Shown piece by piece: positions 37,350 through 46,711 of a stretch of DNA of 64,000 nucleotides. A program made the translations under genes and the position numbers. Numbering within the stretch: position 1 is the stretch's first letter; each line of letters begins with the position of its first letter. This stretch comes from Saprospiraceae bacterium (GTDB lineage: Bacteria > Bacteroidota > Bacteroidia > Chitinophagales > Saprospiraceae): contig JADKDE010000003.1 in the NCBI GenBank assembly GCA_016718505.1, positions 248,001 through 312,000 on the forward strand, written 5' to 3'. The notes under the pieces are model-generated. The model was not told the DNA's origin. It saw only the letters and a program-made list of their open reading frames with translations, and made no database searches.

Positions 37350-39266
37350 ATGAGTAGCGAAAAATATCGTATAAAATCCCTTTCGGAATATCAGAAAGCA
37401 TACCAAGAAAGTGTCGAGAATCCAGAACAATTTTGGTCCAAAATAGCCGAAGAATTCGTTTGGCATAAGAAATGGGATAAAGTATTGGATTGGAACTTTT
37501 CAGAACCGAAAATCGAGTGGTTTTCAGGAGGAAAACTAAATATTACGGAAAATTGCCTTGATCGTTGGGTCAAAACACAACCGAACAAACCCGCTATCAT
37601 CTGGGAACCAAATGACCCCAAAGAAGCTCATATAACACTGACCTACAAAGAATTGCACCATAAAGTGAATCAATTCGCTCAGGTACTCCTGAACAATGGT
37701 GCTAAGAAAGGTGATCGCATCTGTATATATATGCCGATGGTTCCAGAATTGGTCATTGCGGTCTTGGCTTGTGCCAGAATAGGGGCCATTCACTCCGTAG
37801 TTTTTGGTGGATTCAGCGCACATAGCCTCACCGATCGGATCAACGATGCCCAGTGTACTCTCGTCGTGACTGCAGATGGTGCGTACAGAGGAAGTAAAGA
37901 AATTCCTCTAAAAGACATCATGGATGAGGCACTCCTAACCAGTCCTTCGGTAAAGAAAGTAATTGTACTCGCTAGAACTCAAATGTCCATCCCTTTGGTA
38001 GATGGTAGGGATGTCCGCTGGGAAGATGAAATTGCGCGCGTTGAAGCACAAGGAAATCCCTTTGTAACTCCAGCCTCGATGGATGCCGAGGACATGCTTT
38101 TCATTCTTTATACTTCTGGTAGTACAGGAAAACCAAAGGGAGTTGTTCATACTTGCGGCGGATATATGATTTGGACAAATTATACCTTTGTCAATGTTTT
38201 TCAACCAACTCCAGAAAGCATTCACTTTTGTACCGCTGACATTGGGTGGATTACTGGTCATAGCTATATCGTGTATGGGCCTCTGAGTGCTGGAGCTACT
38301 TCAGTATTATTCGAAGGAATACCTACCTATCCCTACGCTGGAAGGTTTTGGGAAATCGTCGAAAAGCATAAAATATCCATCTTATATACAGCCCCAACCG
38401 CTATCCGAAGCCTTATGGCACATGGACTAGAACCATTGGAGGGAAAAAACCTAGACACCCTAAAAGTTTTAGGTACCGTAGGCGAACCCATAAACAAAGA
38501 GGCTTGGCATTGGTACAATGACAATGTCGGGAAAGGCAAATGCCCAGTCGTAGATACCTGGTGGCAGACAGAAACGGCGGGAATTCTAATTTCTAATTTG
38601 GCAGGCGTGACGCCTTCTAAACCAACTTACGCCACATTGCCATTACCAGGGGTTCAACCCATACTTTTGGATGAATATGGTCAAGAAATCCTCGAAAACA
38701 ATGTAAATGGGAATTTGTGTATCAAAGCTCCTTGGCCTGGTATCTTGCGGACGACTTACGGTGATCATGATCGATGCAAACTGAATTATTTTTCAACGTT
38801 CAAAGATCTATATTTTACGGGTGACGGCTGTTTTAGAGACGATCATGGCCAGTACCGCATCACTGGTCGCGTGGATGATGTACTCAACGTAAGTGGTCAT
38901 CGTATCGGTACGGCAGAAATTGAAAATGCCATCAATATGCATTTTGGTGTCGTTGAAAGTGCTGTTGTCGGCTACCCACACGATATAAAGGGGCAAGGGA
39001 TTTATGCCTTTGTTATCTACAATGGGACAGAGCAAGAAATGGAAATAGTGCTGGCGGCCATTCTACATACAGTAACCAAAGTCATAGGGGCCATTGCAAA
39101 GCCCGACAAGATCCAGCTGGTCTCAGGATTACCTAAAACTCGCAGCGGCAAAATCATGCGTCGAATATTGCGAAAAGTAGCTGAAGGAGAACTCGACAAT
39201 ATCGGTGATATCACTACACTACTGGACCCAAACATTGTAGAAGAAATCAAGATAGGAAGGCTATAA
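37350..39266 (+). CDS. acs: acetyl-CoA synthetase (AMP-forming)
   Basis: Activates acetate to acetyl-CoA through acetyl-AMP; 638 residues, full length. Motifs include the P-loop YTSGSTGKPKGVVH, GWITGHSYIVYGPL, DTWWQTETAG, YFTGDGCFRDDHG and the C-terminal LPKTRSGKIMRRILRK, whose Lys is the usual acetylation control site in Acs. It begins 24 bp after the subtilase stop but probably has independent control. No damage to the frame. Confidence 0.97.
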   Translation: MSSEKYRIKSLSEYQKAYQESVENPEQFWSKIAEEFVWHKKWDKVLDWNFSEPKIEWFSGGKLNITENCLDRWVKTQPNKPAIIWEPNDPKEAHITLTYKELHHKVNQFAQVLLNNGAKKGDRICIYMPMVPELVIAVLACARIGAIHSVVFGGFSAHSLTDRINDAQCTLVVTADGAYRGSKEIPLKDIMDEALLTSPSVKKVIVLARTQMSIPLVDGRDVRWEDEIARVEAQGNPFVTPASMDAEDMLFILYTSGSTGKPKGVVHTCGGYMIWTNYTFVNVFQPTPESIHFCTADIGWITGHSYIVYGPLSAGATSVLFEGIPTYPYAGRFWEIVEKHKISILYTAPTAIRSLMAHGLEPLEGKNLDTLKVLGTVGEPINKEAWHWYNDNVGKGKCPVVDTWWQTETAGILISNLAGVTPSKPTYATLPLPGVQPILLDEYGQEILENNVNGNLCIKAPWPGILRTTYGDHDRCKLNYFSTFKDLYFTGDGCFRDDHGQYRITGRVDDVLNVSGHRIGTAEIENAINMHFGVVESAVVGYPHDIKGQGIYAFVIYNGTEQEMEIVLAAILHTVTKVIGAIAKPDKIQLVSGLPKTRSGKIMRRILRKVAEGELDNIGDITTLLDPNIVEEIKIGRL

Positions 39267-39332
39267 TTTGATGTTTTAATTAAATTTTTAAAAATAATTG
39301 GCTTAATATTTTAAAATTAAGGCATGATATTA

Positions 39333-39340
39333 TATATTTG
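39333..39340 (+). promoter_or_regulatory. Bacteroidota -7 promoter element
   Basis: TATATTTG upstream of the M23 peptidase gene, giving a leader of about 140 nt to the ATG at 39489. Confidence 0.4.
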
Positions 39341-39488
39341 TTCTTCAATCTTATCCGAATATCCATGTAATTAATATTGGGTTTGCCAAGTGTAGCCCAG
39401 TCTTTGATTTATCCCTGTGAGACTTTGACCTGCTATTTTGCCTTTTTGGCGATAGCTATATTTTTTGCCTAAAATTTTAGACCGAGAC

Positions 39489-40814
39489 ATGAGAATTATT
39501 AAAAATATACTGCCCATTTTTACCATTGCACTAGTTGCTGCATTTATCCACAACAATGTTAATTTTGGGATTCGCTCACAGCCATTATCTTTTTTAAATG
39601 CCCTAAATCCAGAATTAGGCAAGATAAAATTCGCTGTTCCCACCATTAAATTCGGTATGGTAATAGATACCTTCGAGGTAGCTACCGATGTCATCAAACC
39701 CAACGAATTCTTATCCGATATTTTGGTCAAATACAATGTCCCGCTGAACGTGATATCCAATCTATCGAAGACCGCAAAAAATATTTTTGACGTTAGGCAC
39801 CTTCAATGTGGTAAAAAATATACTGTACTGCACAACCCTACCGCCGAAAGCCCAGATTATTTCATTTATGAGCCAGACGCTTACTCATACGTGGTGTATG
39901 ACCTAAAGAACGATTGTGTAAAACATATCAGAAAAGCCGTTGAAACAAAGATAGCTACTGCTACTGGGGTCGTCGAAAGAACCCTTTGGGATGCCTTTAT
40001 GGATGGCGGCATCAAATATTCCGATCAGCTTGCAGACTTGATGGATGATGCTTTGGCATGGAATGTTGATTTCCACCACGTAACCAAGGGAGATAAGTTC
40101 AAACTCGTTTATGAAAAAAAGTATATCGATGGCCAAGAGGTTGGTGTTGGTAATCTACTTGGTGCGGTATTCTGGGACGAATCTACCCAAAAAGAGTACT
40201 ATGCTTTCAAGTACGAAAATGCTAATCATCAAGGATATTTCGATCTAGAAGGTCGCCCACAGAAAAAAACTTTTTTGAAGGCACCGCTTAAGTTTTCACA
40301 CATAACCTCCAATTTTAACATGGCGCGTTTACATCCCGTTTTGAGATACGTTCGCCCTCACTTTGGCACCGATTACGCTGCCCCACAAGGGACACCAATC
40401 ATGACGGTAGCTGACGGAGTAGTCGAGAAGGCAGAACGCGGAGGCGGCAATGGAAATTTTGTGAAAGTCAAGCACGACAAAACATACGAAACACAGTATC
40501 TCCACATGAGCCGATTTGCCGCTGGTATCCGACCTGGCACCCGTGTCAAGCAAGGTCAAGTCATTGGTTATGTGGGTAGTACAGGTTTGGCGACAGGTCC
40601 GCACGTTTGCTTCCGATTTTGGAAAAATGGACGCCAAGTTAATCACTTAAGAGAAAACTTGCCTCCTCCAGCTAAAATGACTGGCGAAGACTGGATCAAA
40701 TTCAACAACGCAATCCAACCCATCAAAGAGCAGCTCAAAAACAAAAAATACTTCGATGAAGAATTCGCTTCTTCTGACAGCCGCTCTCACTCAACGTCAC
40801 AAATTCATCCATGA
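39489..40814 (+). CDS. M23-family metallopeptidase (LytM-like)
   Basis: 441 residues from the ATG at 39489. One N-terminal hydrophobic segment (IIKNILPIFTIALVAAFI) anchors or exports it. Residues ~60-240 are an OapA/LysM-like region seen in Bacteroidota M23 proteins. The peptidase core has HFGTDYAAPQGTPI (zinc His and Asp), YLHMSRF (catalytic His) and GPHVCFRFWKNG. In the last motif the usual HxH is HVC, so Cys replaces the second His; I recall this variant from Bacteroidota homologues. It likely trims peptidoglycan cross-links. Followed by a strong terminator. Confidence 0.93.
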   Translation: MRIIKNILPIFTIALVAAFIHNNVNFGIRSQPLSFLNALNPELGKIKFAVPTIKFGMVIDTFEVATDVIKPNEFLSDILVKYNVPLNVISNLSKTAKNIFDVRHLQCGKKYTVLHNPTAESPDYFIYEPDAYSYVVYDLKNDCVKHIRKAVETKIATATGVVERTLWDAFMDGGIKYSDQLADLMDDALAWNVDFHHVTKGDKFKLVYEKKYIDGQEVGVGNLLGAVFWDESTQKEYYAFKYENANHQGYFDLEGRPQKKTFLKAPLKFSHITSNFNMARLHPVLRYVRPHFGTDYAAPQGTPIMTVADGVVEKAERGGGNGNFVKVKHDKTYETQYLHMSRFAAGIRPGTRVKQGQVIGYVGSTGLATGPHVCFRFWKNGRQVNHLRENLPPPAKMTGEDWIKFNNAIQPIKEQLKNKKYFDEEFASSDSRSHSTSQIHP

Positions 40815-40864
40815 TATAGGTTAACCACCTATTAGTTTCTCGAAACGAAAAGCAGTTTTTGAAG

Positions 40865-40890
40865 ACCCTTCCTCCGAGAAGGGTTTTTTT
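40865..40890 (+). terminator. rho-independent terminator
   Basis: Stem ACCCTTC-CTCCGA-GAAGGGT followed by seven T residues, about 50 bp after the M23 peptidase stop. Confidence 0.9.
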
Positions 40891-40892
40891 AT

Positions 40893-41000
40893 GGCACATC
40901 ACTTGCCTCCAGCAAGTGTCAGGCTATTCATGACTTTGGTCTCTACGAGACTCGTCTCACCCCATGGTTGAGACGATCATTCCTATCCTTTGTGCGCTGG
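40893..41000 (+). repeat. structured intergenic element, degenerate copy H
   Basis: GGCACATCACTTGCCTCCAG opens with hairpin CACTTGC..GCAAGTG; GTCTC-TAC-GAGAC and GTCTCACC..GGTTGAGAC follow, ending at CCTTTGTGCGCTGGG. Related to copies A-F by layout, with weakened boundaries. Confidence 0.45.
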
Positions 41001-41132
41001 GATGGTGAATACACCTATAATAATCATCAATTAGTACATTTTCATTTCCAATTAATTGCTAATTTTGATTTTATAAATTTTCGATATTAATACATAAATG
41101 GGTTTCATGAGTTTAGAACAAGTAATCTACAT

Positions 41133-42218
41133 ATGAGTCCACTCAAATATTATCCTCACATAGATTTACTAAGAGTATTTTATGTAACCATAGTGTTGAT
41201 GCACCATTGGATGGCTGTAGATCCATTCGCCTTTTTACCATTCGGCAGTACCATTGCATTCGTATTATCTGGATTTTTACTCATCACACCACTACTTATG
41301 GTGAAGTTTGAAGGATATAAATATTGGCGTAGTACGATGAATTTTTTAGCACGAAGATGGCTTAGGACATTGCCAATCTATTATTTAGTTCTATTTTTTT
41401 TTCTAATTCTTAATAGACATAATTTTAGAGATTTTACCTTTTATTATCTCACTTTTACTCAAAATTACCTATTTGTATTCAACAGATGGACATTTTTTGA
41501 ATTTGGACATACATGGTCTCTTGCAGTGCAAGAACAATTTTATGTGCTTATACCCATTTTGATTTATTTTATGCCCACCAAGTATTTGTATCACTTGTTT
41601 ATTGCTATGTCTATTGTAGGACTCGGATTCAGGTTAGGATATTATTATAGCGGCGTTCCATTTATTTTTAATCATTATACAACGGAGTGTTGCATTGATT
41701 GTTTTGGAATAGGGGGCTTAATTGCACTTTACCAAATCAAAGCACCCGAACAACTAAAATCATTATTGAGCAACCGATATTTATTATTCACAATAATTGG
41801 TCTCTATCTACTTAGTACTTTAGGTTATGCACGACCCATCACCAGTTCTATCTTCAAAATGGAACTTTATAATAATCTTTTTAGGATAACAGAAAGAACA
41901 TTTGTGTCGATATTATCGATTTGGTTTATTGCCTGGGGCATTCATTTTCCCAATAAAAATATAATTAAAATAAGTTCTACCAAAATTGTACGCTACCTCA
42001 GTAAGATAAGTTATGGGATTTATATCTATCACTTTTTGATAGCTTCCATCATGCTTAAGTTGCTTCGGATGATTGGCTACAATACCGATTTATTCAATTT
42101 TTCTTGGTGGATGATCTGCTTGAAATTTCTGGTTACGTTCATCATAGCTTCTATATCGTACGAGATGATAGAACGTCCCATCTTATCGCTAAAGGACAAG
42201 TATTTTCCTACATCATAA
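41133..42218 (+). CDS. acyltransferase 3 family membrane protein (OafA/YrhL type)
   Basis: 361 residues with about ten membrane helices. The N-terminal HIDLLRVFYVTIVLMHHWMA contains the acyltransferase-3 signature (catalytic His of the LRxxA-H type region), ARRWLRTLPIYYL gives the R-x10-H-like cytosolic arginines, and WSLAVQEQFYVLIPI is a highly conserved family motif (W-S-L-x-V-E/Q-E-x-F-Y). Such enzymes O-acylate surface glycans or lipids. It stands alone, so the target cannot be named. Confidence 0.92.
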   Translation: MSPLKYYPHIDLLRVFYVTIVLMHHWMAVDPFAFLPFGSTIAFVLSGFLLITPLLMVKFEGYKYWRSTMNFLARRWLRTLPIYYLVLFFFLILNRHNFRDFTFYYLTFTQNYLFVFNRWTFFEFGHTWSLAVQEQFYVLIPILIYFMPTKYLYHLFIAMSIVGLGFRLGYYYSGVPFIFNHYTTECCIDCFGIGGLIALYQIKAPEQLKSLLSNRYLLFTIIGLYLLSTLGYARPITSSIFKMELYNNLFRITERTFVSILSIWFIAWGIHFPNKNIIKISSTKIVRYLSKISYGIYIYHFLIASIMLKLLRMIGYNTDLFNFSWWMICLKFLVTFIIASISYEMIERPILSLKDKYFPTS

Positions 42219-42235
42219 CCATTTAATCTGAGCCA

Positions 42236-42289
42236 AATAAAAAGGGTTATCCCAGACTAGCATTTAACTGCAATAAACTGGAATAACCC
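42236..42289 (-). terminator. terminator of the cbb3 oxidase operon
   Basis: Stem GGGTTATCCCAG/CTGGAATAACCC with a 22-base loop; on the minus strand it is followed by TTTTTATTT. It lies between the convergent acyltransferase gene and the oxidase operon and may act on both strands. Confidence 0.6.
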
Positions 42290-42393
42290 AAAGAGAATCT
42301 AACGCACGACTTGAAGATAAATCCCCCAATACTCAAATATTTGGTTAAATACTTGATTCACCCTGGGGGTTATGACTTGTCTTGTAAACTAGA

Positions 42394-42786
42394 TTATGCT
42401 GTCAATGCATAGTACATAGCCCAGCCTACAAAGAATATAACCAACATCCAAATAGATGCGGGAATAGAATGAGGCGATTCACTCCCCTCGATTAAGAATT
42501 GTTTTTGATCACCTTTGCTATAAGCATTCACCATGACAGGAATGATTCCATCCACAATATCATGGTCACCAATACCTTCAATAGCGATATCTGGTCCATT
42601 TCTAACGATGAAAGGAATTTTTCTCACTCCTTCTCGACCATTGGGATCTATACTGATGATGCGCAATGTATGCTCTCCATCGCTTAATTTTCTAGTATCC
42701 AATTCAAAATTAATAGGTACATTGTATTCTCCCAAAGATTCGACTTCGTTGTCTAGATAAATTCTAATTTTACTATTTATACTCAT
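42394..42786 (-). CDS. small membrane-anchored protein of the cbb3 oxidase operon
   Basis: 130 residues. An N-terminal beta-rich domain (SLGEYNVPINFELDTRKLSDGEHTLRI) resembles an Ig-like fold, and a single C-terminal helix (SIPASIWMLVIFFVGWAMYYAL) anchors it. I know this arrangement only as a conserved Bacteroidota oxidase-operon companion; it may replace the membrane anchor of CcoP or act in assembly (inference). No heme motif. Last gene of the operon, 6 bp after the preceding one. Confidence 0.6.
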   Translation of the reverse strand: MSINSKIRIYLDNEVESLGEYNVPINFELDTRKLSDGEHTLRIISIDPNGREGVRKIPFIVRNGPDIAIEGIGDHDIVDGIIPVMVNAYSKGDQKQFLIEGSESPHSIPASIWMLVIFFVGWAMYYALTA

Positions 42787-42792
42787 GGGTTA

Positions 42793-43050
42793 TTACGGTT
42801 TTAAAATGGAATATTTAATATGTTGTTTGTCTCCTTCCCCTGGCTTTACCAGGTATTTTACAGAATAATAAAAGCTAATCGCAACTATGACGACGGTCGC
42901 CCAAATGACAATATAATCCCAGTTGCTATCTGGCCCAATTCCGTGTACATAACCACGCAATATTTTCGGCTGGTTTCGTTCACATACTGGGCATGCCAAT
43001 GCGAACATTGTTGGCAAAAGCAATCCAATAATTAACCATATCTTTTTCAT
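42793..43050 (-). CDS. small CxxC membrane protein of the cbb3 oxidase operon
   Basis: 85 residues with an N-terminal signal or helix (IWLIIGLLLPTMFALACPVC), a CPVC motif at the predicted outer face, the segment RNQPKILRGYVHGIGPDSNW and a second helix (YIVIWATVVIVAISFYYSV). Similar small proteins accompany Bacteroidota cbb3 operons. The CxxC may hold copper or a disulfide during assembly (inference). It sits 6 bp from its neighbours on both sides. Confidence 0.6.
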   Translation of the reverse strand: MKKIWLIIGLLLPTMFALACPVCERNQPKILRGYVHGIGPDSNWDYIVIWATVVIVAISFYYSVKYLVKPGEGDKQHIKYSILKP

Positions 43051-43056
43051 ATCTTA

Positions 43057-44079
43057 TTATTGTTGAGCTTTAATTTTTACAAAATCCATGATTTTCTTTA
43101 TTTCCTCTGGTGTAACTTTCTTTCCATTATTACCCCAGCTGCTTCTTTCATAATTGATGATGGCAGCCACTTGATGCTCATTGAATTCCATATTGGTTCC
43201 TACACCAGCCATCACGCCGTATTCAGGTTTTGCATCGTAGCCATTCATGATGATGTCCACATACAATTCTAGATTTTCTCCCATGACAATGGGACTACCT
43301 TTGAGAGGAGGAAAAGCCCCTTTAAGACCTTCACCATTCTCTTGGTGGCAACTTTGGCAGTTTGTAGCGTACAATGCTTTTCCATCAGCTGCATCCGCTT
43401 TGGCTTCACCCCCACCAGTACCAGCGGCAGCGACCTTAGCTTTCTTGGTTTTAAACAAGAATTCCATTGGCTTCGTTCCAGTTGGTAGCGGTACTTGCTT
43501 CAAGGATTGAAGATAAGCTACTAAATCTAAAGCTTCCTTTTTAGCAACGACTTTTCCTTCTTTACCTCCTAAAAATTGAGGTGGAACAGGTACTACAACT
43601 TCCCATTTGGCTGGCTCCTTTTTGATTTCGAAAAGCCAAGGATAAGAAGGCATGATTGATTGTTCTACTACGGCTCTAGGATTGAAAAGGTGCATCAAGT
43701 TCCAGTCAAGGCTGGGCTGTCTATTGCCCACATCCGTCAAATCTGGTCCCGTTCTCTCTGTTCCCATCAATGTTGCTGTATTTTGTAAAATGCTGGTTCG
43801 TCCGATATTGGCGTAATCCGCTGCCATACCTGGTCTGCTTCCCCACATCTTATCCATTTCGACATTTCTAACTTGTTGAGAGTGGCAACCCACGCATCCT
43901 TCGGCTATATAAACCAACTTACCAGCTTTTTCACTCTTGCTAAGAGGTCTGCTACCTGGCAAAGGGGCATTATTTTTTTGATTGGTCAGTGCAGGTGCTA
44001 TAACTACGATTATTGTTAAAGTTAAAAACAAAAGACCTGCTATTGGATACAATTTTTTGTGATCGTCAAATATGCTCAT
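43057..44079 (-). CDS. ccoO: cbb3-type oxidase CcoO subunit fused to a second cytochrome c domain
   Basis: 340 residues. The N-terminal helix (LYPIAGLLFLTLTIIVVIAP) and CVGCHSQQVRNVEMDKMWGSR are typical of CcoO, the monoheme subunit (CVGCH). A C-terminal part after an Ala/Gly/Lys linker adds a second heme c site, CQSCH in LYATNCQSCHQENGEGLKGAFPPL, with distal NGYDAKPEYGVMAG. It thus appears to combine CcoO with one CcoP-like heme domain, explaining the absence of a separate ccoP in the operon. Follows ccoN by 41 bp. Confidence 0.88.
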   Translation of the reverse strand: MSIFDDHKKLYPIAGLLFLTLTIIVVIAPALTNQKNNAPLPGSRPLSKSEKAGKLVYIAEGCVGCHSQQVRNVEMDKMWGSRPGMAADYANIGRTSILQNTATLMGTERTGPDLTDVGNRQPSLDWNLMHLFNPRAVVEQSIMPSYPWLFEIKKEPAKWEVVVPVPPQFLGGKEGKVVAKKEALDLVAYLQSLKQVPLPTGTKPMEFLFKTKKAKVAAAGTGGGEAKADAADGKALYATNCQSCHQENGEGLKGAFPPLKGSPIVMGENLELYVDIIMNGYDAKPEYGVMAGVGTNMEFNEHQVAAIINYERSSWGNNGKKVTPEEIKKIMDFVKIKAQQ

Positions 44080-44120
44080 TATAAATTATTTTTTTTAGAA
44101 TTAATGCAAAAAAATTAAAT

Positions 44121-46217
44121 CTACGCTTCTTCCAATTCAAGGTTTTTCTTACAAGTCATTTGATAAAAATTATACATAAATATCAAATGAGATAAGAACA
44201 TGAGACTACCACCGATAGCTCTCCAAAGCCACCAGTCAAACATCATCACGACAGAATCGATAAAAGGCGCTCCTTCCATCCACATCAAACCTCGGAGTGT
44301 TGCTCCTACAGAAAGAGGAATCGTATAAAGAAGTAAACCGATAAAAGCCAACCAGAAATGAGCTCCTACTAACATTTGAATAGGCTCCTTGCCAGTAAGT
44401 CTAGGCACTATTGTATAAATTCCACCCCAAATAGCAAATGTAATTATCCCATAAAATCCTAAGTGTGCGTGAGCTACTGTGAAATCAGTAAAGTGCCACA
44501 AAAGATTGGTGTACTTGAATGCTTCAGCAGTACCTTGTATCGAAACTATGAAATAATAGACTACCGCTACAAAGAAAAATGGTACCGTATAAGTATTTGT
44601 AACTTTGTGCCATTGCCCTTTAAATGTCATCAAGTAATTCAAAACTGCTGCAACTACAGGAATAATCATACCTGCACTACCTACGATACCTACCGTCTGC
44701 AACCACCAAGGAATCGGTGCAAAAATAAAGTGGTGAGTACCAATGATAGTATAGAATAAAATCTGAGTCCAAAAGGCCAAAATACCCAAACTATACGCAT
44801 AAATCGGCTTATTCAATTGCTGAGGAATAAAATAATAAAGTAGTCCTAAAGTATAAAGTGTAAACCACATACCTACTCCCGAGTGCATAAAATATCCTTG
44901 AACTATGGTTTCACTTACTCCATCTTGCCAAAACGGAAGGTAGGCTGTAAGTGCTACTATAATGGTGAATATGATGGATGAAACTATGTACCAGTTGGAT
45001 ATATAGATTTCTTTGGTTTTACGCCGTGCTACGGTCATGAAAAAATTGATCAAAGTGAGAATCAGTGCGACGGCAAAGAGTGCCATAACTGGCCAAATAT
45101 ATTCTCTGAATTCACCTCCTCCATTATTGATACCTGCCATAAGGCAAATGGTACCAAAGATAATCATGAGATTGGTACACAGCAGTGCAATCCAGCCCAA
45201 CTTTATACTAAAAATCGAATTGTTACTGACCATTGGGACTACATAATATCCCAAACCAATCATACCAAGCGACGCCCAGCCCCAAAACACAATATTGGTG
45301 TGTACTGGCCTTAGCCTTCCGAAACTTAACCAACTGATGCTGTCAGCTTCAGGTAGTACAAATTTAATACCGACGTATTCTCCGATACCTGTACCAACTA
45401 TCAACCAGAATACAGAAAAACCTAGGTACCACAAAATTAATTTTGTGATGTCAGGCGGCAGCGAAGGTCTCTTCACAGAGCGTTTTTTCACCGCTGTAAA
45501 ATGGACTTCATGCTTGTTGCTAACATTAAATATCAAGTCCTCCCCTTCCAAGATATCTGCATCAGCCGATTGAAAAGATAGATTTGCATTTTCTTGAGAA
45601 GCCCCCGCATTGCTTAACCCTTCAAATTCAGTACGAGAATTTTTCAATTCAATGTCGTGGCCTTCATGCTCTTTATGCTTACCTGCGTATAAAAATCTAA
45701 TAGAATCTTGTGCCTTGATGATGGCAAAAATTCCTCCCAAAAATAGCGGAATCAACATCAATACAATGGTGATGATAATTCCTGGTTGTGACAACAAATC
45801 AGAAAAATCACTCATTTTATTGGTCTGTGCAAAAACCCCTTGCGAAAAAAACATAAGAAGTGCTATTACTCCCAATGTTTTAGAACCCTTACAACTGGAA
45901 TTATTGCAATCGCTGTCGCACTTTTTACCGCCATCGCTGTGATGGTGGTGGTGCCCGCCATTGGCAAATTCCATTCGAACATTTTTGTGACCATTGGCAA
46001 AATGATTGGCTTTGGTCACCAAGTTTGAAATTTTTTCAAATCCCAAGTATTTTCTAATGCTGAGAAATATAAGCCCAAGAAAAATTAGCAAAAGGGTAAG
46101 ATTTAAAAAATCAATACCATCAGTAGCAAAGTAATTTTTGGATGATTGGGCTTGTAAAACATTCTGCATTAAGAAAAATGTTAAAAGCAATTGTTGAATT
46201 TTAATTTTGTTAAACAT
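44121..46217 (-). CDS. ccoN: cbb3-type cytochrome c oxidase catalytic subunit I with long N-terminal extension
   Basis: 698 residues against about 480 for ordinary CcoN. The C-terminal ~460 residues carry the 12-helix heme-copper core with LRPVHTNIVFWGW, GYFMHSGVGMWFT, IIGTHHFIFAPIPWWLQ and HAHLGFYGIITFAIWG, providing the heme and CuB histidines. The extra ~230 residues begin with a signal-like segment and a helix, then a histidine run in FANGGHHHHHSDGG and a cysteine cluster KKCDSDCNNSSCKG, a second hydrophobic segment resembling a signal (FFSQGVFAQ) and another helix. The His/Cys stretch may bind copper (inference). Terminal high-affinity oxidase of microaerobic respiration. Confidence 0.9.
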   Translation of the reverse strand: MFNKIKIQQLLLTFFLMQNVLQAQSSKNYFATDGIDFLNLTLLLIFLGLIFLSIRKYLGFEKISNLVTKANHFANGHKNVRMEFANGGHHHHHSDGGKKCDSDCNNSSCKGSKTLGVIALLMFFSQGVFAQTNKMSDFSDLLSQPGIIITIVLMLIPLFLGGIFAIIKAQDSIRFLYAGKHKEHEGHDIELKNSRTEFEGLSNAGASQENANLSFQSADADILEGEDLIFNVSNKHEVHFTAVKKRSVKRPSLPPDITKLILWYLGFSVFWLIVGTGIGEYVGIKFVLPEADSISWLSFGRLRPVHTNIVFWGWASLGMIGLGYYVVPMVSNNSIFSIKLGWIALLCTNLMIIFGTICLMAGINNGGGEFREYIWPVMALFAVALILTLINFFMTVARRKTKEIYISNWYIVSSIIFTIIVALTAYLPFWQDGVSETIVQGYFMHSGVGMWFTLYTLGLLYYFIPQQLNKPIYAYSLGILAFWTQILFYTIIGTHHFIFAPIPWWLQTVGIVGSAGMIIPVVAAVLNYLMTFKGQWHKVTNTYTVPFFFVAVVYYFIVSIQGTAEAFKYTNLLWHFTDFTVAHAHLGFYGIITFAIWGGIYTIVPRLTGKEPIQMLVGAHFWLAFIGLLLYTIPLSVGATLRGLMWMEGAPFIDSVVMMFDWWLWRAIGGSLMFLSHLIFMYNFYQMTCKKNLELEEA

Positions 46218-46254
46218 ATATAAAAACCTTTATATCCTTTAATATGATGAAAAA

Positions 46255-46689
46255 TTACTCGTTTTTTAAAAAAAATTTCCCAGAATCCAATTTATCGTTA
46301 AAATCTGAAATCGTATTATTCTCTAGCATTCTAATCAGATTCTTTTTGACTTCTTTGTATTCAAGATGAACGGGGCAAGGTGTTTTCTCAGAGCAAACTT
46401 TTAAGCCAAGCACACAATTCGTAAACATCCCATCTCCATCAATCTCTTTAACTATTCGCTCCAATGAAACATGCTTCCCACCTTCTTCTAGGTAAAAACC
46501 TCCATTGGGCCCCTTTATGGACATCACCATTTTTTTTTTACTTAATTCTTGTAAGATTTTCGCTACAAAATGTTCGGGGGCATCCGTTCCTTTTGCAATT
46601 TCCTTTATGCTCACGCGCTTCCCGTCCTTTGTATTCTGGGCTACATAAATCAAAGCTTTTATAGCATATTCACAAGAGCGTGAAAACAT
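46255..46689 (-). CDS. Rrf2-family transcriptional regulator
   Basis: 144 residues with the winged-helix start typical of Rrf2 proteins (FSRSCEYAIKALIYVAQN), then GTDAPEHFVAKILQELSKKKMV and a GPNGGFYL wing. Three cysteines in NCVLGLKVCSEKTPCP are spaced C-x6-C-x5-C, as needed for an Fe-S cluster in NsrR/IscR-type sensors. It is the first gene before ccoN (37 bp between), so it probably controls the oxidase in response to oxygen, NO or Fe-S state (inference). Confidence 0.92.
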   Translation of the reverse strand: MFSRSCEYAIKALIYVAQNTKDGKRVSIKEIAKGTDAPEHFVAKILQELSKKKMVMSIKGPNGGFYLEEGGKHVSLERIVKEIDGDGMFTNCVLGLKVCSEKTPCPVHLEYKEVKKNLIRMLENNTISDFNDKLDSGKFFLKNE

Positions 46690-46711
46690 AACTTACATTT
46701 CTTTTACACCA

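Noticed and set aside
45915..45985. Artificial His-tag in CcoN
   Set aside because: The five histidines sit within a longer native-looking extension with Cys, Ser and Gly and are not terminal, so a cloning artefact is unlikely.
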